Shown piece by piece: positions 55,283 through 64,000 of a stretch of 64,000 nt of DNA. This DNA comes from Tilletiopsis washingtonensis. Lineage: Eukaryota; Basidiomycota; Exobasidiomycetes; Entylomatales. The position numbers and the translations under genes are program-made. Within the stretch, counting starts at the first letter, position 1, and each line of letters begins with the position of its first letter. The notes under the pieces were generated by a model that did not search any database, was not told the origin of the DNA, and was given only the letters and a program-made list of their open reading frames with translations. The stretch lies in assembly GCF_003144115.1 (NCBI RefSeq), contig NW_020312012.1, forward strand, positions 466,286 through 530,285, read 5' to 3'.

Positions 55283-55775
55283 GCTGGGAGAGGGGTGAAG
55301 GGACAGTGCGCAGTGCTGCGAGTGAGGCGCAGAGGGGCGAGGCTGAGGCGGTGGTGGTGCAGAGCCAAGAGGTCGTGCAGCGAGCAGCTCGGAAGAAGAG
55401 GCCCGCTCGCTGTGTGTGCCTTGCCTCTCTCCTCGCTGTCCAGTGTGGAGGCCAGCTTCGCTCAGGGTTCGCGCTCCCACGCTGTCCGAGCGCGTCATGC
55501 CGAGAGCCAAACGCGTCCAAAGGCGGTGACAGTGACGCGCTTGTGCTTCTCGCTCCCCCCATCCCCGCATCTGCCGCTCGGCGCTTGCACCGCCCACTGC
55601 GTCACCGCCGAGCCGAGCACCGCCGCCTCTGCGCTGCTCCCGCACAGACTTCGGCAACGGCTCGTCGGCCTCGCGCCTCTTGCCCAGCGCTGCAGCGACC
55701 GAGCTGCCCCGAGCGACTCCTGCTGCTGCCGCTGCCGCGAGCCACGCGCTCCGTTCCCCTCGCACTCTGGCAGCC
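55283..55775. promoter_or_regulatory. Divergent promoter of SEC20 and RTT109 with an ACGCGT box
   Basis: 493 bp between two start codons. ACGCGT at 55511-55516 and a nearby GTGACGCGC (about 55533-55541) lie some 240-265 bp before RTT109, an S-phase acetyltransferase gene, and could be MBF sites. One 6-bp match alone is weak evidence in GC-rich DNA. Confidence 0.45.
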
Positions 55776-57780
55776 ATGGGCGACGCCGCAGCCAGCAGCT
55801 CGCAGCCAGCGCAGGCCGCCGCGGCTGCTTCTGCATCGTCGTCCGCCGCCTCGCGTTCGCTTCTCTCCGCCCTGCAAGCCAGTCTCGCACCTCTGCTCTC
55901 CTCGCCCCGGCTTCCACGCGGCGCACTCCGGCTGCACGCTCTCTTCTCCGCACCTCGTCCCGCGCTCGAGCTCTTTCCCTTCGCGCACGTCGGCGGCAGC
56001 GGCTCAGCAGGCGTCGGCGCACCACTCGAAGCGCGCGTGGAGCATGTGTTCTGCACGGCTGCGTGGAGCGACGAGGAAGAGGATGAGCTAGCGCAGGAAG
56101 CGCAGCCGAGCGGTGAGAGTCAGGCTGCGTCGCTGGCGTCGCAGGCCACTACAAGCGACGTCGGGTCCGCCTCGACGACAGCAGCCGGTCCAGGAGGACG
56201 CACCTCGCGGCTCATCTACGCGCTCGAATGCTTCCTCTACACGATCCCCTCCACGCATGCGGCGATCCTCTACGTCTCCAAGCTCGACTCTTCGGGCTGG
56301 GCACCGGCCGTGGTGCCGGCTGCCGTCGTGCCTTTCCTGCCTTCGGCGAGCGAGGGCGGCAGTGCGGCGGGCTGCTCTCTGGTGCGCGCCATCACGATTG
56401 GCTTTCTGCGGCACTTCGCCTCGCTGGAGCACTGGGCCTCGGCACCAACGCCAGTGGAGCACTGCAGTATCCACGTGCTGGCGCGTGCTCAGCCGGCCTA
56501 TCTCTTCCCCTCGAGTCCGGACAATCCGAGCAAGCACGTCCTCTCGGATGGCAAGCTGATTGCCTGGTGGCGAGGCGTGCTGAGCGACGTGGCGAAGGAG
56601 CAGAGCAACGCTGAGGGGAGGAACTTCTACATTGTGCCGGGGTACGATGAACGCATGTGAGTTTGACGAGGGCTCGTGTGCTATGCAACAGCTCAAGGCT
56701 GATCAAGTTGGTGCAATCAGGTCGACAGAGCTTCTGCCACTTCCTCCGCGAGAGGGCGACTCTGCTTTGGCACGTGCTCGATGGGTCTACGGCCATCCGT
56801 ACTCCCGAGTCTCCTCCAGTGCGCCTCCTCTGCCGCTTCACCGACCTCACCGCACACCTGCCGGTGTCGAATACTCCACAAGCAGCGCCTCAGACGCAGC
56901 AGCAGCAGCAGCAGGCGCAATCGCCACGCTCATGCCTCACTTCCCGGACGATCCGAAGAGCCGCTTCATCGCCGAGATCGCTCGTGATGCTCATGAACTG
57001 CACGCTCCCGGCACACAGAGCACGAGTGTCGAGAGTCAGAACGAGCCCGACGCCAAGCGACAGCGACTCAATGTTGCTGAGCCGACGTCTGCGGCCTCCC
57101 AACAGTCGTTCGACGACGCTTCACAAGCCACAACCACCAGCGTCGGCAGTAGCCAGAGCGCTCGCCTCTCCTCGAGCGTGCGCAAGCTGCAGCGTGAGCG
57201 CGCAGCGCTCGATGCGGTCTCGCCCGATGAGTTCTGGGAGCGCATGGGCTTCCGCCAGGAGTGTTGCGCGGGCAATGCGGTAGGGGTGTTTGTGTGCATC
57301 TACGACCAGGTCGCTGCTGCCAGCGTTGGGGCGGCTTGCACTGCGGAACCGACGGTGGACATGGGGAGCGCAGGCAGTTCCACGAGCACGACAAGCTCGG
57401 CAGCTCAGCGCATGGCTCTGGCGCATACCACACTGCCCGACCTCATTCGCCGACACATGATGCGCGACGCATGCGACTGGTCCTCTCGGTCCGCAGCCGC
57501 AACGCTCACCCGTCAATGGAACGAAGGTGTCCGGCGCGCCATCCTGCGCAAGGGCGGCTTGAGCGCTGTGGAGGCCGAGCAGGCAGATGAGAGGCTGGGA
57601 GAAGACGTTGTCTGGACAGATGTAAGGGTGCTAGGCTCGAGCAAAGAGACGAGGGAGCAGGCGAGGAGGAAGTGGGAGGAGGCCGGCAAACCGATGCCGC
57701 AGAGTACGAGCAATGAGCCGCCGAAGGTCGTCAATGCGCTCAGCGTCAAGCGCAAGAAGAGGCCGGCGCCGGCGCCGTGA
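55776..57780 (+). CDS. RTT109: Histone H3-K56 acetyltransferase Rtt109
   Basis: Two exons (55776-56656, 56721-57780) encode 646 residues. Rtt109/p300-type signatures are GGRTSRLIYALECFLYTIPS (about 145-165), KLDSSGW, LVRAITIGFLRHF, VEHCSIHVLARAQPAYLFPS, KLIAWWRGVLSDV, RARWVYGHPYSR and MPHFPDDPKSRFIAEI; then a Ser/Gln-rich insertion and the C-terminal DEFWERMGFRQECCAGNAVG motif. Rtt109 works with Asf1 or Vps75 to acetylate newly made H3 in S phase and supports replication-coupled nucleosome assembly. The family is essentially fungal. A Lys/Arg-rich end (SVKRKKRPAPAP) may be a nuclear signal. The intron was placed so that the conserved WVYGHPY frame continues. Confidence 0.93.
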
Positions 57781-57940
57781 GCCCACTCGGACAGCTTCAT
57801 CATCATCGACACGGCAACGAGAGAGGATGAGGGGTATATCATTATTGCGACACCGCTCTCATGCGGCGTCTGCCGGCGTATTTATGTATCGGGAAGCATC
57901 GACCGAGGGGCAAGTCACCATCTACCTTACACTTCCCTTC

Positions 57941-60900
57941 TCAATCAGAGTCACTCAGCACGATAGCCTGCGAGACTCGAGCGCGTGGCTTCTTTGCGCG
58001 CTTGCCTTGCGCCGGTGTCGCGGCGAGGGGCGTGTTGACGGCACGGGTTGAAGCGGCGGCGACGAGCTCGAACTCGGACGACGAAGTGCCGCTCTCCGCT
58101 TCTGCCATTGCGCGCGCTGAAGGACGAGTCGAAGCCTCTTGAGGCGAAAGAGGAGCGTCTCGCTCTGCGCGATCTGCGCGAGAGGCACGAGCCGATTGCT
58201 GTGCGGCATCCTTGCGCGGCGACTTCCTCGGCGGTGGCAATGCGCGCCCGTCCTGCCGTGCTGCGCTAGCGCTCGTTTTCGCAGTCGTTGTCGAGCGTGC
58301 CTGTGCGCGCGAAGAGCCAGCCGCATGGAGCGTGCCGAGACTGGGGAAGCTCATGTCTGAATCTGAGTCTGAGTTGGACGAGGCGAGAGGCCGAGGCTGA
58401 GCCCGCATCGCTGGCGCAGTGACTCGTGCAGAGGCACGCGGAGTGGCGCCCGACGCAGACGCAGCTGCAGACGTAGAGGTCGTCGTGCTCGATGCCGTGC
58501 CAGGCCAGCCAGAGCGCCTGAGCAATGCGTCCTCGAGTCGCTGAGATGCAGGAGAGGGCGAGCGTGCCCATGCCTCAGCGAGCGAGTCGCTCTCTGACTG
58601 TCCGGCCTGCTCGTCGGAAGATGCGACGCGTGAGGGCGATGAGCGGCGAAGCGCGGTTGAGCTGCTTAGCGCCGGCGTCGCGGCGGCCAGCTGCGGTTCA
58701 TCGTCGTCAAATGAGGAGGAGGAGAGAAGAGCGGGAGCTCGCGCAGACGGTCCTGCCTTGGAAGCCTGCGCAGCGACGCTTCCCGTGCGCCGCGAAGGTG
58801 GCGTCCTCGGTCGTCTAGCGCCGGCACTGCTGCCGCTCGTCTTGCCAGCAGCATCCGTTGCAGCTGCACCTTTGTGCGGCCTCAAGAACGCCTCCAAGGT
58901 GCTTTGCGACTTTGCCCTGCCATTTTGTCGTTCCCTCAGTGCCTTTCGCCGTTCAGCATCCGCCTTGTCCTGTTCTTTCTCTGCTCGCTTGCGCTCGAAT
59001 GTCTTGAGTTGCGCACGAGTCTCAGTCGACGAGCAGAGCAACTCGCGAGGAATCCACAGACGCAACGTCGCATCGTGATCGACTGCTTTCGGCACCCTTC
59101 TCTGGCCTTGCTCCGACTCCGAATCGTCGTCGTCCTCGAACATCGCACGTTCTGCTTCTGCAGCTTTGCGTGCAGCAAGTGCAGCGCGCCATGCGTCTTC
59201 GGAGTCGGAGATGGCGCGACGAGCATGCGAGACGAAGGCTGAGACGTCCCATTCTACGCGCACCTCGAGACCGGACGCTCCTTGACGTGTGGAATGGAGA
59301 TCGACGAGAGTTGCGCGTGGCTTCTGGGCAGACGAAAGAGATGCATCTTGCTCATGCGTCTCCTCCTGCTCTTGCTCTGCAGCTGCAGGCTCGCTGGACG
59401 AGCCGCCGCCAGCGCCGGAGAGAGAAGCAGAGGCGAAGAAGTCGGAAATGCGAGTAGCGGTGGGCGAGTCATGCAGTGCTCTGCGCCGGCTAGGCTTTGC
59501 TGGCGCTCGAGGTCGTGACGACGAGGTCGCGGCTCTCGGTGCTGCAACAGTTGTCTCGTCGTGCTCCAGCTGGCGCACAATGATGCCCTCCCAAATCAAG
59601 CTGCGACAGCGGCGAAGACACGCTTCCTCTCCCCATCCCAGCGAGACTCGGATGGCGCGCAGTAGCGCATGCAGATCCACCGGCCCAAGATTGACGGGCT
59701 CGGCTGCCTCCTCTGCCGTCGAGACGAGCGGGTAGACATAGCTGCTGAGCACCGCCAGTGCATGCGGCGTGCTCAGGAACGCTTGTATAGCTTGTGACGC
59801 CGCGAGCTTGACCTGTCGAGTGCTGAGAAAGCCAGATGCGTTTGAGCGCAGCTCGGCGCGCAAATCCTCGAGCCACTCGGTGCGAAAGGCGGGCCAGGAG
59901 GAATGCATAGTGGGTGATGGCAGACCGGCTGAGGATGCGTAGCTGCTGCGTGAAGGGGCTGTACTGAAGCGCTTGAAGCCGGCCACGAGACGAGCGCCAA
60001 AGCCGGCTGCTGCTAGCCCGATCGCGATCTGGGTCTCTCTCGTCAGCCGCAAGGCTTGCGCTCTGCGCAGCGGGCAGCAACTCACTCGAACACCGCACCG
60101 CACCAATCCCTGCGCATCATAATCGCCTCCCGACATGAGTGCCACAAGAATCAAGCCTTCGCGGTCGAGCTTGAAGTCGGCCAATGAGAGCTGAGAGGAG
60201 CGGAAGATGGCCACGGTTGCTTGACCACCTGACTTCTGCTTCCGCGGTGAACTGGGCGGCGCTGTTGTGTCTTTGCGTGGAGAAGAAGGACGAGAGGAGG
60301 AATCGCTGCCGCCGGATGGAGCTGAGGAGATGGCGGAGCTCCAGCTGAGGCGAGCGCGCGTCAGCTCCAAGCCTCGCGTTCCCCACGCCCCCCCTCACTC
60401 ACTTGCGCACGAGCAGTCTCGCGCCAAACAGCAGCGCATCCACATCATCGCTCATCACGCCCTGCACCGAGCCTCTCTGGTTCAAGACCGCCAATTCCGC
60501 CTCTGCCTCTCCCGGTGCCTCTCTCCACTGCATGCCCAGCGCCTCCAGCAGCTCCTTGAGCGCCTTTGTCTCGCCCCAGTCATTGACTCTGCGGATCGAG
60601 CCGCGCTTGGCGCGTGGACGGAGGGGTCCATCAAAGATGAAGAGCGGGATGAGATGCGGCTGGGAGAGAAGTCGGAGCAGACGAAAGAGCAGAAGCCGCA
60701 GAGAGGCGTTGGCGCCGCCAGTAGAAGCGCGCGCGTGGTAGATCCAGGCAGAGACGTCGATGCCGAGCACGAAGGGCGGAGGCGAGGAAGAGTCGGGGCG
60801 GGATGAGGTAGCAGTGGCGTGATAGGGGTCGAAGAGACTGGGTCCGCTTGGACCAGCAGCGTCATCCCGCGGAGCAGCTTCGGCGCCGGCACCGAAGCGC

Positions 60901-60968
60901 TGTGGAAGCGCAGCGAGCGGCAGCACCTCTGTCGGCGCCAGAAGCGGCCAGAGACCGGGCACTCCCAT
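57941..60968 (-). CDS. GEN1: GEN1/Yen1-type Holliday-junction resolvase (XPG family)
   Basis: Three exons (60968-60403, 60344-60086, 60028-57941) give 970 residues. It begins with MGVPGLWPLL, the XPG-N start. Metal-binding acids are Asp71 (GIDVSAW), Asp113 (FIFDGP), Glu154 and Glu156 (PGEAEAE), Asp175 and Asp177 (SDDVDALLFG), Asp263 (SGGDYDAQGLVRCGVR). A ~40-residue Ser/Pro insertion lies between the I region and this last motif. The G-L-V-R-C-G-V pattern after GDYD, without the H-x-G found in FEN1, points to GEN1/Yen1. A chromodomain-like strand follows (GLEVRVEWDV, about 520) and the last 450 residues are Ser-rich, disordered and full of SP sites, as in Yen1, which Cdk phosphorylation controls. 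The enzyme cuts four-way junctions symmetrically. It is unrelated to the XPG domain at 9.6 kb beyond family level. Confidence 0.88.
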
Positions 60969-61308
60969 GGTTGCTGAGCCAACACTGCCCCAGTGTGCTT
61001 AGTGTGCGAGCATCGCTGCGCGCATGTGAAGACAGACGAGCCAGGCCTAAGATGCGGGGATGGTGAGAGTGAGAAAGCGAGCAACACGGCGCGCCTCATC
61101 AGCAGCGCGCAGCCTCCACACAAACATGCGGCGCGCCGCCTGGGAACACGCAGCAGCCCAAGTGCCGCGCGCGCCCGCGCACGTGGCCAGCCGCTTGCCT
61201 CTCAGCCACGACCTTCTCTGCAAGCTGCCAGCACAAGTCTCGATCCTGGCTCCCGTTCGCGTTGTATAGACCAGCTGTGTGGCATCAGGACGGGTCTTCA
61301 ACAGCGAG
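60969..61308. promoter_or_regulatory. Divergent promoter of GEN1 and the PAQR gene
   Basis: 340 bp between two start codons. No MluI box or other named site is found; a TTGTATAG sequence lies about 45 bp before the PAQR start. Confidence 0.4.
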
Positions 61309-62974
61309 ATGGCGCCTCACTCGGCTGCACCGTTGGCGCACGCGCACAAGCTCTGCTCGCACGACGAGCTGCCGGCCTGGGCACACGACAATGCCTTCAT
61401 CCGCACCGGCTATCGGCGGCCAGGCGGCACTGCCGCTGTGCATGCAGGCCAGTCCAGCGATACGGCTACTGCGTCGGCAGTGGATGGAGATGCTGGCGAG
61501 ACGCGCATCCGCACTCGCAGCGCAGCACGCGCGGCGGCGGCCAAGACACAGCCAGAGAAGCCGCCAGCAGAGCTGTACGAGCACGACTCGGTCGCCAAGT
61601 GTGTGCAGAGCATCTACAGCTACTGGCACAACGAGACCGGTGCGTCAATCTGCAGGCAGCTTCGCTTCGCACACTGAGCCCTGCAGCACAGTCAACATCC
61701 ACACGCATCTCTGGGGCGCTGCCGTGGCCTTCTCCGCCCTGCTGCTCTCGCTTCTCTGCGCCGCCGAGCTCCTGCCAGCCTCGGTCTTGATCCATCCCAT
61801 TCTTTCGGCGCACGCGCCGCGCACCGGCTCGCTGCTGGCGTCCAGCGTACGCCTCTCGCCCGTGCCAGCCGACAACACGTGGATCGACGGCCTGGCCTTT
61901 GCGACGTTTGGCATTGCGGCTGTCATTTGCCTTGGCTGCTCGGCTACTTTTCATACGCTCCACGCTCATTCAGAACAAGTGAGGGCTGACTGATGATCCT
62001 CTAGGTCAAGGCCAGATGCCAGCCCACAGGTCCGTCGCTCACCACGTCATGTAGGTCTCGCAACAGTGCAACTCTCTAGATTAGTGAGTCGCGAGATACA
62101 GCTGTGTCCCGACGCGCACTGACGCATTCATTCCGCAGCATCGGGATCGGTACGTGCGCCCGATGCCCTTGTCTGGCTTGCCGCCGCTGACACGTGCCTC
62201 TCTGCTTCAGTCGTCATGATCTGGGGGTGTGTGCTGCAAGGTGACCTGCACGTCGCCATGCTGACTCGAGCCTTCCATCAGCTCCTTCATGTGCGTTGAG
62301 TCGATATCGCGAGCAGCGACACTTGTTGATCTCTGCGCCTCCATCTAGTCCTGCTCTCCACTATGGCTTCATCTGTCATCCGCATCTGCAGGCAGCGTAC
62401 GCCGCCTTTATCACCGTCCTCTCCGTCATGGCCATGTACACGGTCGTCACGCCCAAGTACCGCACGCCAGCCTACCGTCCAACGCGCACCGCCGTCTTCG
62501 TCAGCCTCGGCCTGAGCGCCGTGGTGCCAGTTGGGCACGGCTTGCACCTGTATGGGGTGCGTGGCTAGCAGCGATCCTGTACTTGCTCTCTCGCTGATCG
62601 CTGCCTGCGCAGTTCGACCTCTTGGCCCGCACGATGGGCCTGCACTGGCTGATGTGCGTGCTGCCTTGCTGCTACGACACTCGAGCTGACCGCCTCTGCT
62701 CAGCGCAAGCGGCGCCTTCTACATCGTCGGCGCGCTCCTGTACGCCTGCCGCGTGCCCGAGCGCTTCGCGCCCGGCCGCTTCGACTACCTCGGCGCCTCG
62801 CACCAGATCTTCCACGTCTTCATCCTCCTCGCCGCGCTGGCGCACTTCGTGTGCCTGCGGCGCGCCCACGACTTCTGGAAGTCGGCCACGCTGCCCGGCC
62901 TCGAGCGCTCGAGCCAGCAGGCCGTCTGCTATGCCCTCGACCACTTTGCCGACAAGGTCTTTGAGCGGCTCTGA
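61309..62974 (+). CDS. PAQR/haemolysin-III family seven-span membrane protein
   Basis: Nine exons are proposed (61309-61639, 61692-61978, 62030-62054, 62080-62083, 62139-62149, 62211-62226, 62349-62556, 62613-62653, 62704-62974), 397 residues. PAQR motifs are in order: VNIHTHLWGA, ATFHTLHAHSEQ (first zinc-ligand histidine), DYIGIVVMIWG, PALHYGFICHP, TPAYRPTRTAVFVSLGLSAV, PVGHGLHLYG, RTMGLHWLMCV-type helix, ERFAPGRFDYLGASHQIFHV (last two histidines). The family includes fungal IZH proteins and adiponectin receptors, proposed zinc-dependent ceramidase-like hydrolases. The N-terminal ~110 residues are cytosolic. The short exons in 62.0-62.23 kb were placed by splice sites and by the conserved DY-GI motif; exon 3 has an alternative (62005-62029) of equal length. 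Confidence 0.85.
62080..62083 (+). other. Proposed 4-nt micro-exon (ATTA) in the PAQR gene
   Basis: ATTA is flanked by a good acceptor (CTCTCTAG) and a good donor (GTGAGTCG). With G from the previous exon and C from the next it reads GAT TAC, giving the Asp-Tyr that precedes Ile-Gly-Ile in the conserved PAQR motif. Without it the frame is lost. Confidence 0.55.
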
Positions 62975-63072
62975 CGATGACAATGAAATCCGCAGGCGTA
63001 GAACTACATGGGCAGGCGCGACACGTCGACGGGAAGATAAGCAGGCAGGGCAGAGGCACAGAGAGGAACGGA

Positions 63073-64000
63073 TCAAGCGGCAGCAGCCCGTCGCGAGCGT
63101 GTCGCGCCGGCGGTCTTGGGCCGCTTCGACGGCTGCTCAATCTCAGCATCGCCGTCGTCGTCTGAGGCAGAGGCAGCAGACGAGAGCGAGCCCTCGCGGT
63201 TCTCCTTGGCCGCCGCAGCCTTGCGCTGGCGCTTGAGCTCGTTGCGCTTGCGCACGGCGTCGCGCTTCTGCTGCTTGGCGCGCGCGCCGCGGCCCTCGGC
63301 GGCCTCGCCGTCCGTGTCGGGCTCCTCTTCCTCCTCGGAGCTGAGCGCCGACGCGGCATCCTCGTCGTCCGAGGCATCGCTGTTGCCTGCCTCGTCCTCG
63401 TCGTCGGAGGCGGCGTCTGCCTTGCGCTTGCGCTTGGGAGCGGACGCCTTGCTGACCCGTGCCTTCGGCGCCGCCTTGGGCCGGGCCACACGCTCCTTTG
63501 CACCTGCGGCGCGGCGCTGGAAGGAGACGGTCAGCATCAGTGCATGCTTCGCGCACGCGCGCCGAGTCCGCTCACCTTCGCTCCCGGCTGATGATTCTTG
63601 CGCTCTGTCAGCGCCAGAACGGTCGCCTCTGGAATGAAGACGCGCTCGTACACCTGCGTGAGGACCGTGCGTCAGCTTGCGTCGCCGACGACGGCGCCGA
63701 CCAGCTCACCTCTTTCTGCACCTCGCGGCTGGGCAGCGGCCGGAAGATGTCGGTGGGCAGGCGGGTCTTGCCCGGGTAGGTCTGGATCGTCCAGTTCTGG
63801 CTCGCGGCACGCAGCCGGATGTACAGCTGCGCGAGCTCGCTGAGCGTGTAGAGGTTGTCCGAGTGGGCCGACGTCTCGACATCGCGCACGCCCTTGAGCT
63901 TCGTGGCGAGGTGGTAGAGCAGGCCGACGTTCTCGGCATTGGCGAGAGCATCGAGATAGAAGTCGATGTACTTGCCCGAGTCCGACAGCTCCTCGACCGA
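63073..64000 (-). CDS. PDS5: Cohesin regulator Pds5, C-terminal part (runs off the window)
   Basis: Three exons are visible (from the window edge 64000-63710, 63653-63576, 63516-63073), about 271 residues of the C-terminus; the start lies beyond the window. The first visible exon reads SVEELSDSGKYIDFYLDALA and NLYTLSELAQLYIRLRAASQ, then YPGKTRLPTDIFRPL, which match the end of the Pds5 HEAT-repeat region. Exons then encode VYERVFIPEATVLALTERKN and a ~150-residue tail rich in Lys, Ala, Asp and Glu with blocks such as PKRKRKADAASDDEDEAGN, typical of the disordered, basic/acidic end of Pds5. Pds5 binds Scc1 of cohesin and controls its release, acetylation and loop size. It is convergent with the PAQR gene (98 bp between stops). 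Confidence 0.85.

Overview
The window is nuclear DNA of a filamentous or dimorphic fungus, most likely a GC-rich basidiomycete (Ustilaginomycotina-like; Pucciniomycotina is the main alternative). The evidence is the very high GC content, genes split by short GT-AG introns of mostly 50-80 nt, a fungal Zn2Cys6 regulator, the fungal-specific acetyltransferase Rtt109, an Ada3 subunit, a germinal-centre kinase and a yeast-type Sec20. I reconstructed 19 protein-coding genes and checked that reading phase is kept across each proposed splice junction; one, PDS5, runs off the right edge.

Layout. 0.3-2.3 kb: a HAD-family hydrolase and a four-span membrane protein. 2.3-5.3 kb: a gene-free block. 5.3-14 kb: the most unusual part, two divergent genes sharing a 394-bp promoter. 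The left one (minus) encodes a 1222-residue protein with an OTU-type cysteine protease domain. The right one (plus) encodes a 1389-residue protein joining an XPG/FEN1-type structure-specific nuclease domain, with all seven metal-binding acids present, to a Fanzor/TnpB-type RuvC nuclease with its zinc ribbon. Three hairpins start on its stop codon, where Fanzor/TnpB guide-scaffold RNAs lie. I regard this as the candidate new system: a putative RNA-guided nuclease fused to a flap/structure nuclease, possibly with a protease partner.

15-33 kb: a second four-span membrane protein, a gene-free block, mitochondrial ribosomal protein mL54 divergent from valyl-tRNA synthetase (with cytosolic and mitochondrial start codons), dynein light intermediate chain divergent from ADA3, and a GCK-III kinase. 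35.7-49 kb: a mitochondrial PPR-like protein, MCM5 (divergent from a DUF4112 protein, with two MluI cell-cycle boxes), a TBC RabGAP divergent from mitochondrial GatB. 51-64 kb: a Zn2Cys6 factor, Sec20 (with a C-terminal HIEL retrieval signal) divergent from RTT109, a GEN1/Yen1 Holliday-junction resolvase divergent from a PAQR/haemolysin-III receptor, and the C-terminal part of PDS5.

Shared themes: genome maintenance (MCM5, RTT109, GEN1, PDS5 and perhaps the XPG-Fanzor gene) and mitochondrial translation (mL54, VAS1, GatB, PPR). Divergent gene pairs with short shared promoters are the rule. Four gene-free blocks of about 2.5-3 kb recur roughly every 15 kb and hold nothing I can identify. No rRNA, tRNA, CRISPR array, LTR element or recognisable transposase was seen.
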